Shown here piece by piece: positions 53,191 to 64,000 of a DNA stretch of 64,000 nucleotides. The notes below the pieces were generated by a model. The model was not told where the DNA came from. It saw only the letters and a list, made by a program, of their open reading frames with translations, and did no database searches. The number at the start of each line of letters is the position of its first letter. The first letter of the stretch is position 1. The translations under genes were made by a program, and so were the position numbers. Where the stretch lies: NCBI GenBank assembly GCA_963693285.1, contig OY848921.1, forward strand, positions 8,197,229 to 8,261,228, written 5' to 3'. This stretch comes from Xestospongia muta (taxonomy: Eukaryota > Porifera > Demospongiae > Haplosclerida > Petrosiidae).

Positions 53191-53214
53191 TTGTGTTTCT
53201 ATTTAAGTCCAAAA

Positions 53215-53460
53215 TGCCTATACAGAAAGTAGGCAAGAAACGAGAGCCTCTCTGGAAAGACTGGGACAAACTAGCTCAGAAAGATGGCGTAAGAAAAACT
53301 ATATTAGCAGTGGGAGGAAATGAATACATAGGAGAATGGAAGGATAATCTTAAACATGGTTAGAGTGTGGCTTTAATGAGTCCAGTCATATTGAGTGATA
53401 TCTATAGGAAAAGGTATTTAAATATGGAACCATTCAGGTGCACGTTATGATGGAGACTGA
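53215..53460 (+). pseudogene. MORN3 5' fragment (broken copy)
   Basis: Exon 1 and its donor are almost identical to MORN3 (MPIQKVGKKREPLWKDWDKL, then GGNEYIGEWKDNLKHG). Exon 2 opens GKGI and hits a stop (TAA 53419-53421) where the intact gene has CAA. Similarity ends abruptly at 53460, marking the duplication break. Nothing of the later MORN repeats follows. Confidence 0.92.
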
Positions 53461-53869
53461 ACAAATACTGTAATACTGTAGTATTTTTTTATTTTTTATC
53501 AAGACAATATCTATTATCATGGAATCATTAAAGTTGCATGTATTAAATTGGTCCCTTGAACGCCAATGATTTGCACAGTGACCTAAGTATGCATGGTTTA
53601 CGTGTAACTATGGTAACCCTACGAAAATTGATATTCCCATTTTAACCCTTTTTCAACGAAACAAAAGTTCCGTGTGACGCGTTGTTTGTGTTCCATGTTT
53701 AATGTTATTAAAATAGTTGTAAAATCCTAGAAATGGCCAGTAACAAAAGTCCCTATGACAGACTCTCTATGATAGCCGAAACGCTAACACGAGATCTGTT
53801 AACCGCCTCTAACTACTTCAGACGCTTGTCAAGTTGATTAGAATCAACCTCCTTACTAATATTTACATA
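53461..53869. other. Junction and promoter copy of unit B
   Basis: 53461-53590 is AT-rich with no match in the window. 53597-53869 is the promoter copy shared with 49240 and 49879, beginning GCATGGTTTACGTGTAACTA. That stretch also contains a remnant of the WD-repeat gene's start-codon area. Confidence 0.65.
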
Positions 53870-56006
53870 ATGGCTTCAGCTAATCGTTTGTCAGAACTTT
53901 ATCAAAAGGAGGTAAAATATATCTGTGACCCAGATAATTCAGTAAAATGATTATATTATAAGTATAACGAACTTTATAATTAGACACACTCTTCATCTCA
54001 TCATCACATGACAGATATCTGAGTTTCCTGAGACTGGAGATGAGTGTCTTGCGGAAGACTTCTTTACAATGGTAGGTACTTCAATCATATTTCTTTTTAC
54101 AGTAAACTTCTCATAGTATTTCCATAGTCTTTTTCATAGTTTAGTCTTATTTCACTTTTTCTCAAATATTATTAGTATAGGAGTATATATGTCTACAGAA
54201 CCAACTGCCTAGCATATTATGATGGATAAGTATATCCTTGATTACTAGTTAATTAATGGAGTAAGGGGTTTAAAGATGCCATAATACGTATTGTAGACCT
54301 TTCTGTTGACCACCTTTGTCTTATTTAATGGAATATTGTCTCTAATATTATTGTGGATCTCTCACCATATGTGCAAAGAGAAATCTGGCACTTAATAACT
54401 GGTCTCAGCATTTATTAATATTTTAACATAACTGACAGCATCATTAAATTATATTTCCAGCCAGTACCAACACTACCTCAGTTAGAACATACAGTTGATT
54501 TTAGATATGATAATTGTCATAAATTATTTCTACTAAATATCTGAATTGCTGTTTCTCTTTCTTTTTAAATTGTCCAGGTTGATGAGATGGGACAGGATAT
54601 CAATGAAATAGAGCAGCTACTCAATGAAATTGCTAAAGTACAGGATGATATTATAACCAAACCATTCACTGTCCATAAACGTTAGTCTAATGTTGCTTAA
54701 TTAGACACACCCGGCAATTATAGCCAAATAGACAATGATGATATAGTTTATATGCTTGTTAGTCTGGTTTCTATTATACTAATTATAATGTTAATGTCAA
54801 TTAGTTTTTAAATGTTTTAGCCTTAAAAGAGCACCATGATAAACTTAAGGAAGAAATCATACAACTGTTACTAAAAGTGAACATAGGATTAAAGAGTGAG
54901 CTAACACTCTCTCTCTCTCTTTCTCTTCTCTGCCTTATTTATCAATTCACTCACAGTTTCTTATTGATTTTAAGGGCTAGATGAGGAGTTAAAACGTGAT
55001 GAAGTAGGTCCAAATATGCAATCAGCTAATTTTAGGATTAAACAATTCCAGGTATGACCATTAACTGCAAGAAATAAGTGGTAACCATTACTTGTGCAAT
55101 ATTGTACAATATTTCTTCTATTTATGCATTCAATTGTCAGTGCTAGCCATCATTAAGAGAATGTACTTTATTTTGATGAAGAATTTAATAATACTACTTT
55201 GATCATTGTATTTATTTTAGTATGCAATATTAAGTCACAAACTAACTAAACATGTTGTACTGGAATATTATCGATTAGAAGAAAAATATCAAGAACTATG
55301 CAAGAATATCCTTAAAAGACATTTACGGACTAGTGAGAGGGAGACAGGTGATAATAATAATCTATTTACTTTTCTTTCTAGTCAATCCTTCTCGAGAAAT
55401 TTCTGATAAGGAAGTAGAAGAACTTTTAGAATCTCAAGGCCATGCACAAGATGTAAGATAGCCTGACATTTGTAGGAGTTTTTTGATTTTTCTCAGACTT
55501 TAACTCTGACAATTCAGAGGAGTCGGGCTTTACATGAAGTAGAATCCAGAAAAAGAGAAATTATTCAATTGGAGAAAAATATTAAAGTTAGTCATGTGAT
55601 AGTCACAAACTTATCACATGATTCACTTACACACAGGAACTTCATGACATTTTCTACAATATATTAATGGCAGATATTACGAGCCGGGTAAGTCAAGAAA
55701 TAGTCGTTTTGTTTTGAATAATTAATAGAGTGATCATATAGATGACCTAGCAGATAATATCGAACACTGTGTGAATATGGCGCCTATTTTTGTTCCCAAA
55801 CAAACAGTAAGAGCTAGTGTCTATACTCGTCGGAACAGGAGGGTAAGTCGGGATATATAGTTTCTCCAGTGCCATATCTTGTTGGTAATATATATTAGTT
55901 TCATGGACCATCATTACATCGGTCTCAACACACTATATCTCCATTCTCTGTTTAGGTATGGCAGATTAGAACATGGAGGAGGAGATGTTGCTGGTGTTTC
56001 AAGTAA
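53870..56006 (+). CDS. Syntaxin-1-type protein B, no membrane anchor, Cys tail
   Basis: Starts MASANRLSELYQKE. The Habc blocks are MGQDINEIEQLLNEIAKVQD, LKEEIIQLLLKVNIGLK, LDEELKRDEVGPNMQSANFR and LEEKYQELCKNILKRHLR, then NPSREISDKEVEELLESQGH. The Qa half reads RALHEVESRKREIIQLEKNI, ELHDIFYNILMADITSRSDH and DDLADNIEHCVNMAPIFVPK. The zero-layer Gln is absent, as in copy A. The final exon is VWQIRTWRRRCCWCFK, stop 56004-56006, with three Cys versus four in A. The open frame is kept across about 10 exons. It probably acts as a lipid-anchored or dominant-type syntaxin (inference). Confidence 0.82.
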
Positions 56007-56276
56007 ATTAAATACAAGAGCTATTTTATTGATCTTAGTGACTGGGTTGTGACTATCATGATTACTGAGTTGTCATCATAATTATACTAATGTATTAACT
56101 TTGTGTGCTACTATGTAGGGATGATACCACTGTCATTCCCACCAACTTCTTTCTTCTCTTGACATTGGCTTAATGTAAAAACATCTCTACTTTTAAAGAA
56201 CCCACTTCAAATTAATTATAATTATTTTTACAAACTGTACAGGGAAATTTAATATTCGTGAATTGCGAACTTACGT

Positions 56277-56290
56277 GTAACCATAGTAAT
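56277..56290. promoter_or_regulatory. X-box-like site upstream of MORN3
   Basis: GTAACCATAGTAAT differs from GTNRCC-N2-RGYAAC only in the final base; it ends 37 bp before ATG 56328. Confidence 0.5.
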
Positions 56291-56327
56291 TCGTGTTTCC
56301 ATGACAACCTAACTTCTTAAGTGCAAA

Positions 56328-57437
56328 ATGCCTATACAGAAAGTAGGCAAGAAACGAGAGCCTCTCTGGAAAGACTGGGACAAACTAGCTCAGAAAGATG
56401 GCGTAAGAAAAACTGTATATGCAGTGGGAGGAAATGAATACATAGGAGAATGGAAGGATAATCTTAAACATGGTTAGAGTGTGGCTTTAATGAGTCCAGT
56501 CATATTGAGTGATATCTACAGGAAAAGGTATTCAAATATGGAAGCGTTCAGGTGCACGTTATGATGGAGACTGGCGTGATGGTGAGCGACATGGCTTTGG
56601 TATGTACAGCATTCCAAATAAGGAAGGAGATATGATCAAGCAATATGCTGGCAGCTGGAAAAACGACATGAAACATGTATGCTGTGTGTGAAATGTGTTG
56701 ATTCATCTGTCCATTCGTGGATCCATCCATCCATTCACTCATTCATTCGTCCATTATAATATAGGGTTATGGTACTCATTTCTATGGACCTAATGAGTAT
56801 TATGAAGGGGAGTGGTATGCTGATCAACGAAGTGGGTGGGGCCGAATGTATTTTGTGGATGGGTCTGTTTATGAAGGAGAATGGTTCAATGACCAACGCA
56901 ATGGGAAGGGATTGTTAAAATTAGGTATGTGCATGAACAGAGGGATGGATACATAATAGTTAGATGGATAAATGATTTATAATGGATAGACGTATTGTGC
57001 TAGTAATGGATGGATTAGTTAATGATGTATAGATGATACATGTTTATGTACACATAATAAGGAGTGACTGTTTAATGGATCAAGTTATCTAATGAGTTTT
57101 ATTTAATGATGCACGATAGTTTATTATGAAACTTTTCATTATTTTTAGCTAATGGTAATCGTTATGAAGGGTCATGGAAAAATGATATGAAAGATGGAGA
57201 TGGTAAATTTTTATACTTAGATAAAGGACAGGTTTATACCGGTGTTTGGAGAGATAATGTAGCTAAGAGTGGAACGTTAGAAGATTTTGATCGAGACTCT
57301 GCTCCTAACCCACCTCTCTTCCCCCTTCCTGAAGTAAATAACACGTTTAATATGATGTAGTTTTTATATTTATTTAGTGTAAGTTGGTGAGCCCAGATGA
57401 AGTACTTCAACAAGCCAGAACTGACTTAGAATATTAA
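56328..57437 (+). CDS. MORN3: MORN repeat-containing protein 3
   Basis: Five exons. The start is MPIQKVGKKREPLWKDWDKL, followed by MORN repeats of the GxYxGxWxxxxxHGxG type: NEYIGEWKDNLKHGKGIQIW, ARYDGDWRDGERHGFGMYSI, KQYAGSWKNDMKHGYGTHFY, EYYEGEWYADQRSGWGRMYF, SVYEGEWFNDQRNGKGLLKL, NRYEGSWKNDMKDGDGKFLY and QVYTGVWRDN. The tail is NPPLFPLPECKLVSPDEVLQ, stop 57435-57437. The length of about 240 residues fits MORN3, a sperm/axoneme-associated protein. It lies between syntaxins B and C, and its 5' end was copied into unit A. Confidence 0.9.
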
Positions 57438-57712
57438 CTGTTAACTTAAATTATGCAATTATTATTTTTTTAACAAGACCACGCCCGCAATTAATTATTC
57501 ACTGAAGGTTGAAGAGAGGCAAAGGGTCAATTTTTACTTCCCTTTTTGTTAGACCTTAAGTCGTTCCCTTTAAGGTCTAGTTACTAAAAGGCATTGTTGT
57601 CGACTCTAAAGGTGTTTGTACTTCGTACATCTTGTTACTGTCTTAGAGTTGAATTCAATTTGTGAACGCTTGTTTAGTGGGAAGTTAGACTACACCCTTC
57701 GTTATGTCAATC

Positions 57713-59109
57713 ATGGCATCAATGGTTAATCGTTTAACTGAACTCAACCGAAATGAGGTGATGTGTATATTGTTAACTGAGACTAGCTAAGACCCCAGCA
57801 ATTCAGTTATGTTATTAGATTATGTTCTTCATTTACAGACACCTGAGCTGTTAGAGGCTGGAGATGAAGTGGAGTATGCTCTAGAAGGATTCTTCTCAAC
57901 GGTACTTTCTCTTCTGTCTGTCTCTGTCTGTCTGTGTGTTTATTATCATTTCTAACTATCTAATTTATATTTCTTCCTTGTTCATCTTTAATTTCCTCTT
58001 TCTCCTTGAAAGTGCCACTATAACCTAATTACTTTATAGTCACCTACAATCAGTGACATAGTCTTACCCACTGACTCTGTCAAATATCAACAATGTCTGG
58101 TCAAATGTTTGTCTTTCTTACAAATATGTAATAATATTGTTGATACAATGAACACCAACTTTACTGTAGCACAAAAAATGAATCTAAGAACAAATACTGT
58201 AGTAATTAAATTATAGTAAACTTAGATATAATTATGTACAACTTTGTTGACATGGTGACATGCAAATATTTCATTATAAATTTACTACCTGATATCTAAT
58301 GCTTTTGTCTTTTTCCAGGTTGATGAGATGACACGTAACATCAATGAAATAGAGCAGCTACTTGAGGAGATTGCTAAAGTACAGGACGATATTATAACCA
58401 AACCAGCCACTGCCAATAAATGTTAGTCAACTATGAGTATAGTTTTATAAACATTGTTAGAAGTAACATGCTTAGAACACGGCCCTCTATTAGATTAGAT
58501 AAATATTTTGTCATTAAATTAGGATGTGACCCTTTATTAGTATAGGTAATTATTTTATTAATAAAATAGGCTGTGACCCTTTAGTAGTATAGATAGTTAT
58601 TTAGTCATTTTAAAGCATATGTGTTTCTTTGTTAGTACACTCCTTCTCATTATCTCTTAATTAGAATGTCCATTATTGTATTATTTTCTACTTGTATTTT
58701 AGCTTCTAAAGAGCGTCATAATGAACTAATGGAGCAAGTCAAACAGCTGTCACAAAGAGTGCATAGAGGATTAAAAAGTGAGTCTCTTGTTCACACACTC
58801 ACTCATTGTTTTCTTGTCACTTTTAGGGCTGGATGAGGAGATCAAACGTGATGAACTAGGTCCAAACAGACACTCGGCTGAGTTCAGAATTAAGAAAAGC
58901 CAGGTACTATGATACTTGTATTATTATCTAGTGGTATTATGTCATGTGATGTATTATATTTTGACAAGGGGTCATTATCTGGTATTGTTGTATTATGTAG
59001 CATGCAACATTGAGTCAAGGATTGAAACGTGTTATGTTGGCTTACAGTCAGTTGGAAGAACAACATCGAGAAAAGTCTAAGAATCTTATTAAAAGACAAT
59101 TACAAGCAG

Positions 59110-59205
<96 letters not shown>

Positions 59206-59234
59206 AGAGAGAGAGAGAGAGGGAGGGAGGGAGG

Positions 59235-59307
<73 letters not shown>

Positions 59308-60130
59308 ATATTTTAACATCCCTTTTAGTTGACCCATCTCAAAAACCTTCTGATGAGAAAGTAGAAGAACTTTTAGAATCTCAAGACCTCTCCGTTTTTA
59401 CACAAGATGTAAAATAATTCTTTATAATTATACATAATTTATATTCCTTTTTAGATTTTAACTCAGACAGCTCAGAAGCGTCAGGCTCTAGATGAAGTAG
59501 AAGCTAGAAAGAGAGAAATTCTCCAATTAGAAGAAAACATTCAAGTTAGTCATGTGATGATCATGTGATAATCACATGAATCTATTATAGGAACTTCATG
59601 ACATGTTCTATGATATGATGTTGTTAGTAGAGAGCCAGGTAGACTAATGAATATTTAATAAGTTCAATAATTATGAATCAATTAATAGGGTGACCTCATT
59701 AATAATATTGAACACAACGTTGAGACGGCAGCTGTTTACATTGCCAAGGGAACTGAAGAAACCACAAAAGCTCGTGTCTATGCTAGTAAAAATAGAAGGG
59801 TAAGTTGTCCATTTCATTTTTGTCTATCCATTATGTTGCGTCCATTTTGTGTATTTATTCAGTGTTTGTTTATTGCTATTTCATGTATCCATTAATTAAT
59901 ATGATTGTCCATTTCTCTAACTTGACCATGTCCATTTTTACATGTTCATCCATTTATTGTTGCAGCTGAAATGGATTATCTGTTGTATAGTGACTGCTAT
60001 ATGTGCAGCCATTCTTCTTGTACTTATAATAGCCATTGCTATCGGTGTTAGTGTTGGCCGAAGTAACTCTAATGCAAGTGTTAACACAGGGACAAGATCT
60101 ATTGTGGATCATAGTTTCTCATACGACTAG
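57713..60130 (+). CDS. Syntaxin-1-type Qa SNARE C, membrane-anchored
   Basis: This is the complete member of the trio. Habc: MTRNINEIEQLLEEIAKVQD, ERHNELMEQVKQLSQRVHRG, RFHSAEFRIKK-like RHSAEFRIKKSQHATLSQGL, and YSQLEEQHREKSKNLIKRQL. Qa motif: RQALDEVEARKREILQLEEN, ELHDMFYDMMLLVESQGDLI (zero-layer Q intact), NNIEHNVETAAVYIAKGTEE. The juxtamembrane KNRRLKW precedes a transmembrane helix (IICCIVTAICAAILLVLIIA), then an unusual luminal tail of about 35 residues ending IVDHSFSYD, stop 60128-60130. It is most like animal STX1-4. A start at 57704 is possible; 57713 (MASMVNRL) matches MAS-NR of copies A and B. Confidence 0.92.
59110..59303 (+). repeat. (GA)n tract just inside a donor, syntaxin C
   Basis: About 190 bp of GA with GGGAGGGA and AAAG interruptions, beginning right after the donor CAG|GTAGAGA. 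It is the only long CT/GA tract in a gene here whose purine strand is the sense strand. Confidence 0.95.
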
Positions 60131-60344
60131 CTTGTGACTATCATGTGACAAAGGTGCAATTTCTACAGTATATACTACTCTTGTTAGGATTTTAATGTAG
60201 TATTTTCTCTCTTTGATCTCCTTTTATTTGACCTGACATTTTGCATAATGTACACACATACATATCTTCTATCATAGGCCGATCATGTCACGTTATTTTC
60301 AATTAGTTTTTATTAATTATATAATACTTCTAATATTTTTATTG

Positions 60345-60931
60345 TCATGTGATAGTTGTGTGATTTTCATGTGTTTCAGTATCCACAGTATCCCGTAATC
60401 CACAAACTTGTAGACATTCTTCGCTAAATTCAATGAATATAGGGAGTTCCATAGCTTGACGGAGCATTCTTGCTGGACTCACACATTGGTCTAGATCCAA
60501 TAGTAATTGACGTAAGTGAGGATTACATAACATCTTTTGTAGATGTTCAGAAGATGCTGTATAATAGAAAATAGAATCGAAAATACTAGGGTTTGTAATT
60601 TACGGAGGTAAACGGAAACGTTCAGAAATTTGTATAGAAATAATATGGAACGTTAGAAATGTTACTCCGTATACTACTATAATAGTCTGTTCTATTTGAT
60701 TGGGCTTTCTCCGATATGCAAGGTGAATTATTTATCTCAAATTAGTAAGAGGTGATAACATTAACAAAAGAGTGTACCTAGTTTTTTCAAAGTTTCTTCA
60801 GACACTCTATCTGCATCTTCTTCGCCACATTCGTCAACGTCACTAGATTCTTGGGTACAAAGGCTGGCATCATCACTGTCCAGCTCACCCTCCTCCTGCC
60901 AACAAGCCTCACTAAGTTGATCAGTAGCCAT
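60345..60931 (-). CDS. ZNHIT3 C-terminal-domain protein without HIT finger
   Basis: Two exons. Exon 1 (about 60777-60931) encodes an acidic stretch (MATDQLSEACWQEEGELDSD, EECGEEDADR-type) and RVSEETLKKL. Exon 2 (60345-60557) gives SSEHLQKMLCNPHLRQLLLD, LDQCVSPARMLRQAMELPIF and IEFSEECLQVCGL. The second half closely follows the ZNHIT3 C-terminal domain (LLNPHLRQLMVNLDQ, EPLFVEFADCCL), which binds NUFIP1 in box C/D snoRNP assembly. The N-terminal zf-HIT Cys/His cluster of ZNHIT3 is not visible in this gene or in the 69 bp before PES1 ends. Either the finger was lost or an upstream exon is elsewhere. Confidence 0.72.
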
Positions 60932-60999
60932 GCTATAACACGTGCTCTTATAACAAATTAATTATCAATAAACTATTATTTAATATGAATAATGAATAA

Positions 61000-63629
61000 T
61001 TAAGTAGTTCTCTTGAGTGTGGCTTCATAATCCTGTCTTCTCTGCTGTAACTGTTTTACCTAATAAGAAAACAGACAATTCATAACACGTAATCACAGAC
61101 TACCTACCCTGGCAGACTTCTTTGTCCGTTTTTCCATTATCCTATCATACAGTTTTCTTCTCTTACGAGTCATCATCATCACAGCTAGTTTTCGTTCCTC
61201 TCTCGCTTCCTTTGCTTCCACTTCAGCTTTTTTCTTGTCTTCTCCCTCACTCTCTTCTCCTCCTCCAGCCACAACAGTTCCCACAGGAAGACGACTGGGA
61301 CCCTAGATATGAAACTTGTCTCCATAGCAACCAAAAGGAGAATACAACTCACTTGCATTTTCCTACGTTTCGGTGGAGGCTGATCTTGTATTTTATCTTC
61401 ATCATCTTTATCACTGATATCTTCCTCCTTGTTCTCTTGATTTATTATCTCCATTGTCTCTGTGTCTTTACTTGCTGTTCCCTCTAAGAAAGTATTCTTA
61501 TCTGGTGGTATATAATCTCCTTCTCCTTCTCTTGTAAATGGCGACAGATGAGGTGGAAGGACAGCCCCAGGAGCATAAAGATCAGTCGGAAGTAGTCGTT
61601 GAAAGTTAATACAATCATACACCCATTGTGGTTGTATGTAAACACTATAGGAGAATGAAGATATTTCACTAGTGACAGCCTGAATTCTTTGAAGATGAGC
61701 TTACGTTAAATTTACATTACATCATTAACTAAATTAGATTCTTAGATATTGTACTTGCCTTATATGGCAGTCGATGATTTAAGCATGTCACATGTAATGG
61801 TAGAGTAAGATGCAAGTAGTAAATATTAGTGTGTTGGGGTGTGTGTGTGTATTTAGTAGTACTATATAGGACTTACCGAGAAAGGAAGCAATGGCTTTGA
61901 GCAGGTCTATCAACAACTTGATGAGTAATACTATCATCTGATTCCATGTATGTAGCTCCGCCCCCACATGTACTATCCCAAGATACGTCACCTCCAAAAC
62001 ATCTGTAAATAATTGCTCGTTAATAAATTAATTAATTAATTAATGTTGTTATTGTATTACCTTATGACAAATGCCAAGGATTCTCGTGGTGTTTCTCGAG
62101 ACAGGAAGAAGCGACATCCTTCAAATAATTTCTTAAAAAGATCAATTTTTATTTGTTCTTCTTTAGCTTTGTCTCTTAAAGTTTGTTCTTCAGGCTTCAT
62201 GGATTGAAGGACAGTTAACAATGATATAAGATAAGATCATCACTTACATCTAAATCAACAGGGATTTCCTCTTCAGTTGTTTCTTCAATTTCAGCTAATT
62301 ATTAATTGAATGTAATAATGAATATTTTAATAAGTACTGACTTTGTGGATCAATAACTCGAGCAAGAGAATGAGAGAAAGACTCTAATACCTGCAGAGAG
62401 AGAGGAGAGAGAACATTATATCAGTTAGTATTTCACCTTACCTCTCTATATTCTCCTCTATCTCCATCCTCCTCCCACTCAATATCATTAGGGTTCACTA
62501 GCAAGGATGGCAGCTGCTGTGCAGACTCAGGAGCTGCAAGTCCTTCAATCTAATATAGAGAACAGTACATTATAATATTGTATTATTAATAGTTAATTAA
62601 TAATTAATAAGTTATGGTACTATTAATAATACTGTATACTTGTGGTGGATATCGAATATTGAGTGAATTGAAAAGACGATAATTGACAAAGCTTAGTAGA
62701 GTGGAGTAGAATTCAATAAAAGTATTCATAACACGAAAATCTACATCTCTTGGAATCTGGAATTAAAGGTCAAAAGTTCAAAGTGCACAAAGGTCATGTA
62801 GTAATACCTTTTGTGTGAATTGATGAGGGGTAAGCCAGGTGATGGTCTGCCCCTCAATTTCAGCTTGATAATAAATACCTTTAATGGAAATGAAGACCTA
62901 ATGTCGCAGATAAGTTATAAATAGATGACAGTTGAAACTGGTTACCTTTCTAAGCGACCTTGAGGTGATTATATAATGCATAAACTCCACGAGTAACCTC
63001 CGACAATGTTGACTCACTACAGCCTATGAGGAGTAGGCATGTTAATCTATCCATCATCCATTATCCTATTTACTTTAGTTTTCTGAGATGACAATGATGC
63101 ATATAATGTTGCTAATGTTAATGCATCATCTATATCTCTCAAAGCATCAATAAATGTAGGATAGCGTTCTCTAACAATCCGATCTAATGTGTACATTGGA
63201 CGATGTTCTTCTAAACTAGCAGTCTTGACTTTGTCATCATTATTAAGTGCTCTCTTGAGCTTCTTGAGGAAGACTTTAAAATCACGGCCTTTTTGAAGCA
63301 ATGGCTCATGTGCCAACCATTTGATATCTTTTCGATAGTAATAGGTCTTGTAGGTGGAGCTACCTTTATTGACTTTACGTCTGTGTCTTGGTTCTTGAGG
63401 ATAAATTCCTTTAAATATACAGAGACGTCTGAAATAAAAAATACAATTTATGTTTAATTTTTTTTTAAACTAACCTAAATTCAGGCATTGATATTTCCAA
63501 TTTTCTCATAGCCTGACTACGAGAGTAATAAGTGGTTGCTAGACCACTGTCACCCTATAAAGTTGACACATATATTTAAAAGTCTATCATGGATTTAATT
63601 AATGCTACCTTCTTTTTCTCTCTTCCCAT
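61000..63629 (-). CDS. PES1: Pescadillo, ribosome biogenesis factor
   Basis: This is the nucleolar PeBoW-complex subunit needed for 28S rRNA and 60S maturation. The N-terminus [20 protein letters not shown] leads to the pescadillo domain ([111 protein letters not shown]). The BRCT domain follows ([70 protein letters not shown]). A Lys/Glu-rich coiled tail ends EATLKRTT, stop 61000-61002. The family length and order are complete. It diverges from the RPA1-like gene. Confidence 0.96.
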
Positions 63630-63678
63630 TTCTTTTCTAATGTGACTATCTACAACACGTGGTCATAATGGGTGGGAT

Positions 63679-63731
63679 ATGCAAAACCACGCCCATTACT
63701 ATATCATATAATAATGGGCGTGGTTTTGCAT
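63679..63731. promoter_or_regulatory. Perfect 20-bp inverted repeat in PES1/RPA1 divergent promoter
   Basis: ATGCAAAACCACGCCCATTA (63679-63698) and its exact inverse (63712-63731) are separated by 13 nt. Each arm contains CCACGCCC, a Sp1/KLF-type GC box, and ATGCAAA, an octamer-like motif. It is placed 50-100 bp before PES1 and 120 bp before the + gene. Confidence 0.7.
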
Positions 63732-63850
63732 TGAATCGCTTGGCAGAATTTGGCGGGAAGACACTCCTTTTAGTTCCTGACGAGTATCTAGTGAAGAAGG
63801 TCTCGCTTTTGTTTGGTTTGTATTCGTCCTGTTGATCAATTTATACTATT

Positions 63851-63988
63851 ATGGATGTTTCCTCGCTGTCTAATGGCGCCATAAAAGTATGTAATTAAAT
63901 TTGTTTATCAATTTAATGAGTATGATTTAACTAATATTAGGCATGTATTGAGGGACATGGGCCACCTAAACCACGCCTACAAATTTTG
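63851..63988 (+). CDS. RPA1: Probable RPA1 (replication protein A 70 kDa), first exons
   Basis: Exon 63851-63886 encodes MDVSSLSNGAIK. After an intron with acceptor at 63940, exon 63941-63988 encodes ACIEGHGPPKPRLQIL and ends at a donor (ttg|gtacgt). The pattern LSxGAI-(10-14)-PxLQ(I/V) is that of the RPA70 N-terminal domain, the basic-cleft fold that recruits checkpoint proteins. Only about 28 residues are visible, so the call rests on this motif. The rest lies beyond the window. Confidence 0.68.
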
Positions 63989-64000
63989 GTACGTCATATG

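Larger units (their letters stand above)
53597..56578 (+). repeat. Duplicated block, unit B
   Basis: Colinear with unit A: promoter copy, syntaxin B, then the full MORN3 gene, which continues beyond the shared part. Confidence 0.9.

Overview
The window looks like nuclear DNA of an early-branching animal, most probably a haplosclerid demosponge of the Amphimedon type. This is an inference from AT-rich sequence, many short introns, very tight gene spacing, and a metazoan or choanozoan gene set (syntaxins, pre-piRNA trimmer PNLDC1, SPPL3, SANBR, OSBP, pescadillo). No species-specific marker was tested. About 24 protein-coding loci, one tRNA and many simple or foldback repeats are visible. Gene coordinates are spans from start codon to stop codon; introns are included and exons were read by eye.

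Layout: 1-2006 is the 3' part of a neuroglobin-like globin (+). IFT20 (-) and HFM1 (+) diverge at about 4.1 kb. An N-terminally anchored peptidase-C45/acid-ceramidase-like enzyme (-) and SANBR (+) diverge at 14.07 kb, with only 41 bp between start codons. An XRCC1-N-domain protein (-) and PNLDC1 (+) diverge at 20.8 kb. They are followed by single-exon ARL16 (+), SNAP29 (-), GOSR1 (-), ESS2 (-), and DNAAF11 (+), which diverges from ESS2. OSBP (-) and SUPT20H (-, with tRNA-Lys in an intron) follow. SPPL3 (+) diverges from SUPT20H, and then comes a long WD-repeat protein (-).

From 49.2 to 60.1 kb lies a locally duplicated block. It holds three tandem syntaxin-1-type genes, an intact MORN3 and a broken MORN3 5' fragment. 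The last syntaxin keeps a normal Qa motif and membrane anchor. The first two have lost both and end in a short Cys-rich tail like that of vertebrate STX11/STX19. The window closes with a ZNHIT3-like gene (-), PES1 (-) and the start of a probable RPA1 (+).

Themes: (i) cilium genes (IFT20, DNAAF11, MORN3, WD-repeat protein) carry RFX X-box-like sites within about 40 bp of their start codons. (ii) Membrane-fusion SNAREs recur (SNAP29, GOSR1, three syntaxins). (iii) Long (CT)n tracts lie almost always on the sense strand directly before 3' splice sites, where they can serve as polypyrimidine tracts. (iv) Two introns (HFM1, GOSR1) have minor-spliceosome (U12) signals. (v) Foldback elements and minisatellites sit inside introns, including one insertion that can be placed in time by the syntaxin duplication.
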